DNA from: Hemileia vastatrix
Taxonomy: Eukaryota; Basidiomycota; Pucciniomycetes; Pucciniales; Zaghouaniaceae
Direction of reading: 5' to 3'
DNA: 64,000 bases
Assembly (NCBI GenBank): GCA_030280995.1
Contig: JASXTE010000010.1
Coordinates: forward strand, 21,035,823 to 21,099,822
In this document: positions 45,499 to 57,183 of the stretch, one piece after another
How the letters are laid out: each line of letters opens with the position of its first letter
Numbering within the stretch: position 1 is the first letter of the stretch
The notes under the pieces: generated by a model
What the model was told of the DNA's origin: nothing
Databases searched by the model: none
The model's input: the letters and a program-made list of their open reading frames with translations, nothing else
Program-made: the position numbers and the translations under genes

Positions 45499-46879
45499 TT
45501 TCAGCCTTGATATCCCCAGAGCTGATTAAAAAGTACTTATAAGTTATTTTAAACGCATGGACTATACATGGGAGCAATAAATTAGAGTACACAAATAGTA
45601 TACATAAGTAAATTTATGATAAAATACAAAATATGCCATTATCACACCTTATATACACGCATATATCCACCTTTTATAGGTCTTATGTACTTAATATTAA
45701 GTTGTAATATGTTAGGGTAGTCTTAAGAACCTTAAATATAAGGCTACATAATTTTTAAGTAGACTTAAAGCTGTTGTTTTCATTGTTTTATGTAAAAACA
45801 AGAAATGCGCTTTAAATCACTGAAAAGTTGACTATATGCACTATAAATTTAATAATATTAAAAAGGCACTTTGACAGATCAGTTTTTCTTAATTAGGACT
45901 ATTGATTTGGCTACTAAAATTCATAAAAGTAACACTTTTCAAATTTGGTGTTTTTTATGCCAGAAATGGCTTCTGTGTACTGGCCACATACTGCCTACAT
46001 TTTTCCCATGTGAATAGCTTCTATTTTAGCAAAGTTAGATTTTTCACACTATAATTACCCCAAATTCTACGCCCAGTGTGGGGAAACATGCCAAAATAGG
46101 CAAGAGGCGCTTATTTAGTGTCCTAGCTTAATTACAAATGCATTGACCCTCTTTATATGCACTAATTTCATTAATAACCTCAAGCTTGGCTCTCTAACTC
46201 ACTACCATGCTTAAATTCACCTAAATTATAAAGGATTTACCTGTGCAAGCGCCTTTCAAGGACTGCATGTAGTTACCCCACATCTCACGCCCTTTCTTGG
46301 GTTTTTAAGTGGTTTCTCAGTCAATATTGGTATTTTTGAATAGGGATTTCACGTAGTATAATGTAATGATTAGTCCCAATGTTTCTACTGCTAATCCCTC
46401 TTATTATTGAGTAATTATTAGTCTTAACTTTCCCTTTTTAGTCTTTTATTTTTATGTATAACACGCATATATTCTCTTTTTTGCTTATTCTTTATTTTTG
46501 ATAGATTATCCCTATTACTACAGGATTTTGGCAGGTGATATCATTCTAATTATGTTACTAGTCACTCTTTATGTTGTTAGAAATGTATATTAGATGTAAT
46601 GAGGCGTCATTAACCATGTATAGAGCTGGTAAATCAAGGGTTTCATTGGGTAATTTCTTGTGTATAAAAGGAAGGGGTTTTTGGTCTTGTTTTCTACATT
46701 ATTTATCATTTCAATCAAATATATAACCAATACAATTACAATACATATCAATAGAACTTATAAAGTCTTTGTATAGTATCTGAATTATTAAATCTTTTTT
46801 CTACCATTAGTAAAATTGTAAGCCATATATAATTAGTGAGATTAAAATTACTGAGACCCTTATATTGAGTTATATATGA
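45499..46879 (+). repeat. Gypsy-B3 5' LTR, first part (LTR-B)
   Basis: Starts TTTCAGCCTTGATATCCCC (TGTCAG expected) and matches LTR-B as far as ACTGAGACCCTTATATTGAG. It is then cut by the Gypsy-B2 LTR. The last 110 bp are found at 56482-56593. It carries the TATAAAAG box at 46663-46670. Confidence 0.88.
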
Positions 46880-48373
46880 TGTCAGGCTGTGGTCAAGTAC
46901 TAAGATGTGAACTAGCTTGAATTGTCAGTTTATAGAAGATTTAAATGGTCCTATATGAATACTGTAGTACAATTCCAATAAGTATTAAAATATAACTCAA
47001 TATAAGGGTCTCAGTAATATAAATCTCACTAATTATATATGTGGCTTACAATCTTATAGTTGGTAGAAAAATAGATTTAATAATTCATATACTATTCAAA
47101 GACTTTATAAGTTCTATTGATATGTATTGTAACTGATTTGGGTTATATATTTGATTGTAATGATAAAGAATGTATAAAACAAGACCAAAAACCCCCTCCT
47201 TTTATACACAATAACTTCCCCAATGAACCCCTTGATATACCAGCCCTATACACAGTTAATGATGCCTCATTCCAGCTAATAGACATTCCCAACTACATAA
47301 AAAGTGATCCATAACATAATAAGAATAATATCACCCGCCAAAATTCTGTAATAATAGGGATAATCTATCAAAATTAAAGAATAAGTAAAAAAGAGAATAT
47401 ATGGGTATTATACATTAAAATAAAAGACTAAGGAAGGAATATTAAGACTAATAATTGCTTAATAATAAGGGGGACTAAAAGTAGAGATTTTGGGGCTAAT
47501 CCTGACATTATACAACATGAAATCCCCAGTCAAAAATACCCAATATTGACTGAGAAACCACCTAGAAACCCAAAAAAGGGTGTGAGATGTGGGGCAACTA
47601 CATGCAGTCCTTGGAAGGCGCTTTCACAGGTAAATACTTTACTAATTTATGCAAATTTAAGTGTGGTAGTGAAATAAAGCGCCAAGATTGAGGTTATTAA
47701 TGAAATTAGTGCATATAAAGAGGGTCAATGCATTTGTAATTAAGCTAGGACACTAAATAAGCGCCTCTTGCCTATTTTAGCATGTTTCCCCACACTTAGC
47801 GTAGAATGTGGGGTAATTATAGTGTGAAAAATCTAACTTTGCTAAAAATGAAGCTATTCACATGGGAAAAATGCAGGCAGTATGTGGCTAGTACACAGAA
47901 GCCATTTCTGGCATAAAAAACACCAAATTTGAAAAGTTTTACTTTTATGAATTTTAGTAGCCAAATCAATAGTCCTAATTAAGAAAAACTGATCTTTCAA
48001 AGCGCCTTTTTAATATTATTAAATTTATAGTGCATATAGTCAACTTTTAAGTGATTTAAAGCACATTTCATGTTTTTCACATAAAACAATGAAAACAACA
48101 GCTTTAAGTCTACTTAAAAATTATGTAGCCTTATATTTAAGGTTCTTAAGAATACCCTAACATATTACAACTTAATATTAAGTACATAAGACTTATAAAA
48201 GGTGGATATATGCGTGTATATAAGGTGTGATAATGGCATATTTTGTATTTTATCATAAATTTACTTATGTATACTATTTGTGTACTCTAATTTATTGCTC
48301 CCATGTATAGTCCATGTGTTTAAAATAACTTATAAGTACTTTTTACCCAGTCCTGGGGATATCCAGGCTGACA
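46880..48373 (-). repeat. 3' LTR of Gypsy-B2 (LTR-B)
   Basis: Begins TGTCAGGCTGTGG and ends CCAGGCTGACA on the plus strand. The inverted TATAAAAGGAGG box is near 47197-47207. It lies immediately next to the plus-oriented LTR-B fragment 45499-46879, making a long inverted repeat. The purine-rich tract expected beside a 3' LTR is at 48374-48400 on the minus strand (poly-T broken by GGCCAAG). Confidence 0.88.
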
Positions 48374-49258
48374 CTTGGCCACTTAAAAAAACAATAAAAA
48401 AATGATAAGTTATAATTTTTCTTATTTATTTCATATTTTTCAGGTATTCAGAAAATTCTGTAGCATTAAAGATTAATTCTTTAAAGAAATAAAAAATAAT
48501 AAACTTTTATGAGTGCTGGTTTTTAACCCCTTGGCTGGTTGAACAGAAATTTATTTCTGGTTAAAGGTTTTAAGAAGGGAGGATAGATTTGAAATTTCTT
48601 TTTCAAGTGTCCATTTATCAAATTCATTTGATTTCCCCTTAAATCTTAACAAATATTCAGTTCCTTTTTCTTTAGTAAGGACTCTTTTCTTCAGTATTTT
48701 TTCAATCTCTGCTTTTTCCACAATTTTTTCAGGTTGCTTTTGAGGCCTTCTCCTTCTTTTTGGAAATAAGTCAGGATCATTTGCATGGTAAGGTTTTAAT
48801 AATGAGATAGGGAAAACTGGATGTTTCCTATTATATGGGGAATATAATATGACTTACACAGCATTATTACCAAACATTTTGCTTACTATAAAAGTTCCTA
48901 CAAAGGGTTCCTTTAATTTAACATTACCTTGTAAGTTAAAATGTAGTGTTGAAATTAGGACTTCATCTCCTTTTTTGAATTCAAACTCTTTATGAGATTT
49001 ATCCCACCTTTTCTTTTCATATTCAAATGCTTTTTGGATGAATTCCTCTGCATTATTTCTACACATTTGTTGCATATGAATAAAGGATTTAGTACCAGGG
49101 TGTATATCTAACCTTGGTATTTTATTTAAATGATTTACTGGGGTATTTGGTGCATATCACAGCCAGAGTTCAAATTGTTTTTTCTATGTTACAGAATGAG
49201 TTGTGCTATTATAAGCAAATTCAAGGCCAGGAATCAATGTTACCCAGTCATGTGTGAA
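48374..49258 (-). pseudogene. Gypsy-B2 integrase C-terminus and chromodomain
   Basis: At 48854-49075 the frame reads AFEYEKKRWDKSHKEFEFKK and VKLKEPFVGTFIVSKMFGN (integrase C-terminal domain). Near 48550-48790, in other frames, it reads PEKIVEKAEIEKILKK, VLTKEKGTEYLLRFKGKSNE and a W-containing end, a chromodomain like that of Gypsy-A1. Upstream, 49076-49258 carries the FELWLGYxPNTP segment in broken form. Frame changes occur at about 48845 and 49150. Confidence 0.8.
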
Positions 49259-49843
49259 TCACTCATTGTCTTTGTATTCTAATCCAAAGGCAAAATATCT
49301 TCTGATCATGTCTTCAAGAGTTTGTATCATTCTTTCAGCTAGCCCATCAGTTTGCAGATTGTGTGCTGTAGACAATTTCAATTGACAACCTGATACTTCC
49401 ATTAAAGATGTCCAGAACTCTGAAGTAAATTTAGGGTCTCTGTCAGAGATTATGGATTTGGGGAACGCAGCAGTATTCATCATTTGAGTCCACCATAGTA
49501 ATTCTAAGTCTTTTTCAGATACCTCTTTATGGGTAGGGATAAATTTACACATTTTTGTTAATCTATCTACCATTACCCAACAAGAGTTGAAACTTTCTTT
49601 TCCTGCTAATGGAAAGCCAGTGAAAAAATCCATGTTTATAATTTCCCATGGAGCTTTTGGCTGCTCTATTTGTTGTAACAACCCATCTCTCTTCCCAGTT
49701 AATCTTTTAGATTTCTGACAAGAGTCACATGTTTCAATGTATTTTTGTACATCTTCTTTCATGTTTTTCCACCAGGCTGTATTTTTAACTCTATTTAATG
49801 TTTTGTTAAATTCAAAATGACTGGCTAAGATGTCATCATACAT
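49259..49843 (-). CDS. Gypsy-B2 integrase core, DDE intact
   Basis: This 194-codon frame holds HFEFNKTLNRVKNTAWW and YIETCDSCQKSKRLTGKRDG (zinc-binding part), then INMDFFTGFPLAGKE (first Asp), WVMVDRLTKMCKFIPTHKE, IISDRDPKFTSEFWTSLME (second Asp) and TDGLAERMIQTLEDMIRRYF (Glu). All three catalytic residues are in place, unlike in Gypsy-A1. The enzyme would insert element cDNA into the chromosome. The frame is only a part of the polyprotein, separated from RNase H by a small overlap and frameshift at 49825-49843. Confidence 0.85.
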   Translation of the reverse strand: MYDDILASHFEFNKTLNRVKNTAWWKNMKEDVQKYIETCDSCQKSKRLTGKRDGLLQQIEQPKAPWEIINMDFFTGFPLAGKESFNSCWVMVDRLTKMCKFIPTHKEVSEKDLELLWWTQMMNTAAFPKSIISDRDPKFTSEFWTSLMEVSGCQLKLSTAHNLQTDGLAERMIQTLEDMIRRYFAFGLEYKDNE

Positions 49844-51090
49844 GTACTCAACATTAACTCTTTCATAAAAGGTGGTATTACTATTACATTACTTAGCTTT
49901 TTCTTGTAATATATATATCCATCTTCAATTGACAGTTTACCCTTTTCCAACACTTTTTTATACATTGGAGGCAAGGTTTTAATTAATGCACTCATGGAGG
50001 CATTAGTTGGATCATTTAGAATGGTAGATAATTTAGCCAAATCTTTATCAGATGAATAATTTTCCAATATAGTTTGCATAAACTCTTCCTCAAATCCACT
50101 ATATATATCCCAAATATATGTATAACCTCATTTTCAGGTACATAAGCTGGGTTGTCAGCATCATTTGGAAAAGGAATTCTGGATACTAAATCCATATTAG
50201 AATGGAATGTTCCTTTTCTATGAGTGATTGTCATTCTTCCTCTGTACTCTTGTACAGCTAGTTGCCATCTAAACATGTGCCTATTAGGTGTTTTCATGTT
50301 TAGTAATATTTTTACTGCACTGCAATCTGTTATTAATTCAAACTTCTGGTCTTCCAGAAAGTAATGAAGTTTCTCTAAGGCCCACACAATGGCTAAGCAT
50401 TCCAGCTGGCTGACACCATACCTTAATTCTGTCTTTCTTAAGGTTCTGGATATATAACAGATAGCAACTTCAGATAGTTTTCCATTTATTATCAGTTTCT
50501 GCTGTAAAGCAGCACCTAACTCTGTGAAGCTTGCATCAGTGTACAAGATAAAAGGTAGGTTAAAATCTGGAAGTCCCAATATTGGAGCTGACATTAAACA
50601 TTCCTTCAATTTATCAAAGGCGTTTTGTCCTTCATTATTCCAAATGAAAGCCTCATTTTTCCTGATTAATTTTGTTAAGGGGGCTGCAATAGATTGGTAG
50701 TTTTTTATATACTGTCTATAGTATCCACACATACCCAAAAAACTTTGAAAATCGTTTACATTCTTAGGTATACCAATGTTTTCAATTGCTGCCACTTTGT
50801 TCTGGTCAACACAAATTTTTAATCCAGATACAACATTTCCAAGTACTTTCAAGGATTGAAATCCAAACTTCCATTTCTTTAATGCAATTGTCATATTAAT
50901 TTCATCCATCTTTTGAAATAATTTTTTCAGGTGATTTAAATTTTCATCATATGTTTTGAAAACACTATGATGTCATCAATATAAACCAAAAGCCATATTT
51001 AAACCATTTCCTGATGAAAAATACTATCAATCAATTTTTGGAAGACTGAAGGCGCATTCTTTGGGCAAAAAGGCATTCTCACATATTTAT
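49825..51090 (-). pseudogene. Gypsy-B2 RT C-terminal half and RNase H
   Basis: The 297-codon frame 50016-50909 starts inside the RT thumb (MTIALKKWKFGFQSLKVLGN) and includes FLGMCGYYRQYIKNYQS. RNase H shows YTDASFTELGAALQQK, SQLECLAIVWALEKLHYFLE and ELITDCSAVKILLNMKTP. The RT catalytic box (YIDD, 50972-50983) lies in a frame-disrupted gap between this frame and the next. The frame at 49825-50079 continues the RNase H-integrase linker. Confidence 0.85.
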
Positions 51091-51094
51091 GTAT

Positions 51095-52038
51095 TCACAT
51101 GTGTGTGGTTATTAGTAAGTAATTCTGAGAATTCTTTTCCACAGGAATCTTGTGGTAACTTTTGTTTCCATCCAGAAAGGAAATATATTTTGCTCCTTGT
51201 AAGGTAGCATGGATAGAAGCTATCCTTGATAGAGGGTAAATATCATCTACAGTGAATGTATTCAGAGCTCTATAATCACTGCATAATCTTGCTTTATCTT
51301 TTTCATAAGAGATTAAAACTGGTAAAATAACAAAATACTTAGGTGTTGTGTCCACTTTTTCAACAATACCCATTTCTAACAACATTTTTAAATTGTCTTC
51401 AATGTATTTCCTTTTTGCAGGAGAAGCTGGGTAAGGTTTCTTTTTTAAGCTGCCAGGAATATTATCCAGATCACAACTTAAAGAGATTTTCATCTCATGG
51501 TATTTGACCAATCCTAGTTCATTTGAACCATGAGCAAATGCCATAGGATAAGATTTTATCAATCTCAAAATATTGTTTTCTTCAATTTTTAAGAGTTTAG
51601 GACTAAAAGAGGCTTTTTGTATTTCATTTTTCAATTCTACCACTTCAGAGGTGGTTCTTCCACCTAGCAGTTGTTCTTCTTTTGGAGCAATGGAATAAAC
51701 TGAATTTTCAGAACAAATTTTGAATTTTCTTTTCCCATTTATGCCTATAGTGAAGCAACTGTTTTCAGGATCTTTTTTAATGCCAAATTTGGTCAATAAG
51801 TCATTGCCAATAATAAACCAATCACTACAAATTCACACACTGCTCTTTCATATCCATTATGATATTTAAAGAATACAGCAGTTTTGTATTTGCCAACTGG
51901 ATTTAATACTGAACCAAAACCCCTCCAGTTCTTTGTCTCTACAGGTTCTAGCTTCTCTTTATACTTACTATCAAGTTTCATTAATGTGTTAATAGAAAAC
52001 ACACTACCTGCAGCCCCAGTGTCAAGAATGGAATTCAT
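51095..52038 (-). pseudogene. Gypsy-B2 protease and N-terminal half of RT
   Basis: At 51793-52038 the frame starts MNSILDTGAAGSVFSI, the aspartic protease loop, and runs to RAVCEFVVIG. A frameshift leads to 51095-51796, with FGIKKDPENSCFTIGINGKR, SYPMAFAHGSNELGLVKYHE, KARLCSDYRALNTF and FLDGNKSYHKIPVEKNSQ (RT fingers and palm). The RT motif usually reads GYHQI and reads SYHKI here. The copy is otherwise well conserved with Gypsy-A1, about two residues in three by eye. Confidence 0.85.
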
Positions 52039-54398
52039 TTCTTTTCCTTTATAATAACAGGTGCACTGATAGGTGTTATTTTGTAAGTATCATGACATAC
52101 ATCTTTAATAATTTCAGCTTCTTGAATGGAAGTTAAAGATGTATCTGTCTGAGGTATAGCATCATTCAGGAACATAATATCCTGTTCTAATACATATATC
52201 TCATTTTTATCATCACTGTAAGAAATGTTACTTTTACAATTCTCACTGGATTCCACGTTCTCATCTTCATGATTACTTGGTTCAGAATCTTGTGATTTTT
52301 CAATAACATTTATTCTTTTCTTACAAGTATGACCTTTAGCCCAAGGTTCATCACATTTGTAAAAAGTGTTATTTTCTTGTCTTTTAGGGACAAAGGGAGC
52401 TGAGGGTTTTTTCTTCTCCACTGGTAACTTATTTGTAGAAGGTTTTACTACTTCAACACTCTTTTTGTATTTATTATACCTGGTTTCATATTTGTGGTTC
52501 AATAATATTTCATTTCATACATTAATAAACCCAGAAGTATCTCTGATGGTTTCAGTTCTAGCTACAATAATATCTCTGACTGATATAGGCAATTTATATA
52601 TTATTTTTTCTTTCCACTCATCATAATCCATTTTTAGATCCATGACTTTTATGATTTTAATTTAATTCATTAAAAATAACATGGGTTTATCTCCAGCATT
52701 TGAATTATATCTGGCTTTTTCATACAATCTTTGTTGGGTGATTCTAAATTTTGGGCCACCAAATTGCCTTTCAATTAGTGCCTTCCATTCATTCCAGGAG
52801 TAGTTAATTCCCTCACTAAATACAGATTCAAGCCATAATAAGGCCACATCTGTAAATAAAGATATCAATTTTGATGTAATTTCTTCATCAGGTAATTTGT
52901 ATGACAATTTTAAGTTATCAATTCTCTGAATGAATTGTTGCCAATCAAACTTTGAATCCCCTTCAAAAGAAGGGTACTGATCTAACTTAGGCCAGTTATT
53001 TTGGTTAGTTTTTGCTTCCCTAACCTGAGGAATATTGAGTAACTCACTTACTTTAGAAAGATGATCATTTATTTCATCCTTTACTGATTTTATATTCTCA
53101 GAGCCCATGACACTATGCTCATGTTCAATCATTTGTTTATCATCTGAGTGTTTCATGAAAGCCAGTACTTGCTCCACATAAGAGGTATTATCTTTTACTT
53201 TATCAGTATTTTTCAAAATGTTGGCTATTTCAATTTATACTCTTTGTAATCTATCTTTTATTACAGGTACATGAGTCAAGGTATCATTAACATTTGAAAA
53301 AGACAATTTTACATGTCCCTCTATGGTAGCCATAATACTCTGAGAGTGTTCCACTCCACTTTCTAAATTTTTAATCTCAGAATTTAATCTTTTATTTTCA
53401 TTGGTTAATTCATTTTTTGAATTTTCAATAATTTTTAACCTATTGGCTGTTGTACTCAATGATTGTGTGAGGTTTAAAAATACAATTTTTGTACTATTGT
53501 TTGACTCTCTAGAGAATTCTTCCAATTTTTCAATTCCTTATAATAATTTACTAATTATTTTTGATTCCATTGGATTTTCTTTAAGAAAATATTCTATTTT
53601 TTCTGTGTCTAATTCAAAAGACTCATCATCAGGTTCAAGATTTAATTAATTTGGTTCCATTTTTATATTAATAGCATTATCCTGGTGATCAATAAAACTA
53701 TTTACATTGTTCTCATTTAAAGACAAGTTTAACATTTTATTTTCAAATGAATAATTTTTTAAATCCTCATCAATTATATCCAAAAATTACTTATCAATCT
53801 CATTACTTATAAGTAATTCATTTTTAGGATTATGTAATTGATCCTGAGAAGATGGATGACTTACCAAGGTCTTATCCCATTTCCCCTGCCTCTCCTTGGC
53901 TTTCACCTGTAATGATGACTTCTTGAGCCCTGCTGTTGAGGGTTGTTGTAGTTTTGGGCATACCAATCCCACTTCCATTTGCTTACTGTAATTTTTTGAT
54001 CCTCCTCTTGGGCTGGAGGTGTTGCTATCAAACTGTTGGGTGCCACTGTTGGTGGTTGAGCCTTTATGTCCACTAGATTTTGGTTGACTTCTACAAAACC
54101 TTGAGCTGCTCTTTTCTCCATATTATTTATCTGGTCCAGTATATTGTTGACTCTTATTGTCAAGGTGTTCAGTAGAGTGGAGAGGGAGTGAATTTGCTCT
54201 TGTAAGGTATTTTTTGTTTTCTTTATTGATACCTGTTTTAAAAGCTTTTCCCTTTCCTCAAGAGACATTTGTGGAGTGTTCTTGTTCATGGGAGAGTCCT
54301 GGCCCACCATTTGAATATCCTGTAACACGTCTTTCAGCTCTAGTTCTTAAGCCATAAGGTTTTGCCTTATTACTCACAATATTCTTGTTGTCACACAT
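52039..54398 (-). pseudogene. Gypsy-B2 Gag
   Basis: From the ATG at 54398 (MCDNKNIVSNKAKPYGLRTR) the product runs through a region read in another frame (53903-54328: MSLEEREKLLKQVSIKK, RAAQGFVEVNQNLVDIKAQP, SKWKWDWYAQ) and back to the first frame (53787-53978). A coiled coil at 53235-53525 (LSTTANRLKIIENSKNELTN) precedes the Gag core at 52662-53216 (WPKLDQYPSFEGDSKFDWQQ, YSWNEWKALIERQFGGPKFR). At 52035-52502 TFYKCDEPWAKGHTCKK is the variant zinc knuckle. Stops lie near 53788, 53538, 53237 and 52660. Gag builds the particle and packages RNA. Confidence 0.8.
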
Positions 54399-54990
54399 TT
54401 TTACATGGAATATTATCAAAGAATTGAAATTTTAGACTTGAAAACTTCAAAAAGGAGTTTTATAAGTATTTATCAATACCACTGAAGACAATTTTATTGC
54501 TTACTTGTAGGTATGAAGTGAATTTATAAGTGCCAAAAGTCAAATATGCTTTCATGTGGTCACTTGCTTTAACTGGTCTACAATATGTAGCCGTGTTTTT
54601 ATATTTAAAAAAGAAAATCTGTCAGTAATAATATTTCTAAATATTAAATGAGTGTTACAAACCAATAAAAAGGGATTAAGAGTCCTGTTAAAAGAAAACA
54701 ATTTATCAGTTTATTTGGTTTATCATCTGCAAAAATCACAAATTTAATTGGTCTATTGACAGACTCCCACTAATAACAATTTTATGTTAAACTAGTGGTA
54801 AAATTGTTGATTAAATATCACAATTTTATTATATAACAGGGCTTCTTTTTCTGAAATCACTATATAAGTGACCCCAACCTGTTGTAATTATCCAAATATT
54901 TCTATATGGATTTTATTTACTTGTAGCCTCTTTTTGAATTTTAACTTACTGGAAGATAACCAACAGAATTCTTGAGGAAAGGTCCCTAAT
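54399..54990 (-). other. Gypsy-B2 leader and primer-binding region
   Basis: Non-coding leader, matching the leaders of Gypsy-B1 and B3. Next to the LTR the element strand reads ATTAGGGACCTTTCCTCAAG, the place of the primer-binding site. The CCCTGTTATATAATAAAA segment near 54825-54843 is shared by all three LTR-B elements. Confidence 0.7.
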
Positions 54991-56481
54991 TGTCAGGCTG
55001 AGGTCAAGTACAAAGATGTGAACTAGCTTGAATGGTCAGTTTCTAGAAGATTTAAATGGTCCTATATGAGTACTGTAGTAAAATTCCAATAAGTATTAAA
55101 ATATAACTCAATATAAGGGTCTCAGTAATATAGATCTCACTAATTATATATGTGGCTTACAATCTTATAGTTGGTAGAAAAATAGATTTAATAATTAAGA
55201 TAGTATTCAAAGAATTTATAAGTTCTATTAATATGTATTTTAATTGTATTGGTTATATATTTGATTGTAATGATAAAGAATGTAGAAAACAAGACCAAAA
55301 ACCCCCTCCTTTTATACACAATAGCTTCCCCAATGAACCTCTTAATTTACCAGCCCTATACACAGTTTATGACGCCTTATTCCAACTAATAGTCATTTCC
55401 AACAACATAAAAAGTGATACATAACATAATTAGAGTGATATCACCCGCCAAAATCCTGTAATAATAGGGATAATTTATCAAAATTAAAGAATAAGTAAAA
55501 AAGAGAGTATATGCATATTATACATTAAAATAAAAGACTAAAGAGGGAAAATTAAGACTAATAATTGTTTAAGAATAAGGGGGATTAATAGTAGAAATAT
55601 TGGGGATAATCCTGACATTATACTACATGAAATCCCCATTCAAAAATACCCAATATTTACTGAGAAACCACCTAGAAACCCAAAAAAGGGCGTGAGATGT
55701 GGGGTAACTACATGCAGTCCTTGAAAGGCGCTTTCATGGGTAAATCCTTGACTAAATTAGGCAGATTTAAGCGTGGTAGTGAAATAAAGTGCCAAGATTG
55801 AGGTTATTAATGAAATTAGTGCAAATAAAGAGGGTCAATGCATTTGTAATTAAGCTAGGACACTAAATAAGTGACTCTTGCCTATTTTAGCATGTTTCCC
55901 CACAGTGGGCTTAGAATGTGGGGTAATTATAGTGTGAAAAAGCTAAATTTGCTAAAAATGAAGCTATTCAAATGGGAAAATGCAGGCAGTATGTGGCCAG
56001 TACACAGAAGCCATTTCTGGCATAAAAAACACCAAATTTGAAAAGTGTTATTTTTATGCATTTGAGTAGCCAAATCAATAGTCCTTATTAAGAAAAATTG
56101 AACTGTCAAAGCGGATTTTTAATATTATTAAATTTATAGTGCATATAATCAACTTTTAAGTGATTTAAAGCGCATTTCTTGTTTTTTGCATAAAACAATG
56201 AAAACAACAACTTTAAGTCTACTTAAAAACTATTTAGCCTTATATTAAAGGTTCTTAAGATTACCCTTACATATTCAAGCTTAATAGTAAGTACATGAGA
56301 CTTAAAAAAGTGGATATATTCGTGTATATAAGGTGTTGTAATGGCATATTTTGTATATTATCATAATTTTACTTATGTATACTGTTTGTGTACTCTAATT
56401 TATTGTTCCCATGTATAGTTCATGCGTTTAACATAACTTATAAGTACTTTTTACTCAGTCCTGGGGATATCCAGGCTGAAA
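54991..56481 (-). repeat. 5' LTR of Gypsy-B2 (LTR-B)
   Basis: Starts TGTCAGGCTGAGG and ends CCAGGCTGAAA (TGACA expected) on the plus strand; same length and content as 46880-48373, including the inverted TATAAAAGG box near 55309. The Gypsy-B3 LTR resumes immediately to its right. Confidence 0.88.
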
Positions 56482-56593
56482 TTTTAATACTTATTGGATT
56501 TGTACTACAGTATTCATATAAGACCATTTAAATCTTCTAGACAACTGACCATTCAAGCTAGTTCACGTTTTTGTACTTGACCTCAGCCTGAAA
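56482..56593 (+). repeat. Gypsy-B3 5' LTR, last part
   Basis: TTTTAATACTTATTGGATTT through TTGACCTCAGCCTGAAA matches the end of LTR-B in plus orientation and completes the fragment at 45499-46879. Confidence 0.88.
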
Positions 56594-57183
56594 ATTGGGA
56601 AAAGTTCCTCCAGAATTCTGTTGGTTATCTTCCATTAAGTAAAAATTCAAAAAGAGGCTACAAGTAAATAAAATCCCTATAGAAATATTTGGATAATTAC
56701 AACAGGTTGGGTTCACTTACATAGTGATTTAAAGAAAAGAAACCCTGTTATATAATAAAATTTTGATATTGAATCAACAATTTTACCATTAATTAAACAT
56801 AAAAATTGGTATTAGTGGGAGTCTGTCAATAGACCAAGTAAATTTGTGATCTTTGCAGATGATAAACCAATTAAACTGATAAATTGTTTTCTTTCAACAG
56901 GACTCTTAATCCCTTTTTATTGGTTTGTAAAATTAATTTAATATTTTAAAATAATCTTACTGACTGATTTTATTTTTTAAATATAAAAACACGGCTACAT
57001 ATTGTAGAACAGTTAAATCAAGTGACCACACAAAAGCATATTTGGCATTGGCACTCATAAATTCACTTTATACCTACAAGTAAGCAATAAAATTGTCTTC
57101 AGTGGTATTGATTAATACTGATAAAATTCCTTTTGAAGTTTAAATATCTCAAATTTCAATTCTTTGTTTAAATTATATGTAAA
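56594..57183 (+). other. Gypsy-B3 leader
   Basis: Matches the Gypsy-B2 leader in opposite orientation (CAGAATTCTGTTGGTTATC, CCCTGTTATATAATAAAA). No gene. The gag ATG follows at 57184. Confidence 0.7.

Larger units (their letters stand above)
46880..56481 (-). mobile_element. Gypsy-B2 retrotransposon, near complete
   Basis: LTR-B copies at 46880-48373 and 54991-56481 flank a minus-strand element with all expected parts: leader, Gag, protease, RT, RNase H, integrase and chromodomain. It sits inside the 5' LTR of Gypsy-B3, which continues on both sides. The two LTRs differ visibly (roughly one base in fifteen over the first 350 bp), so the insertion is not recent. Frames are broken in several places but the catalytic residues of protease, RT, RNase H and integrase are all readable. 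Confidence 0.88.
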
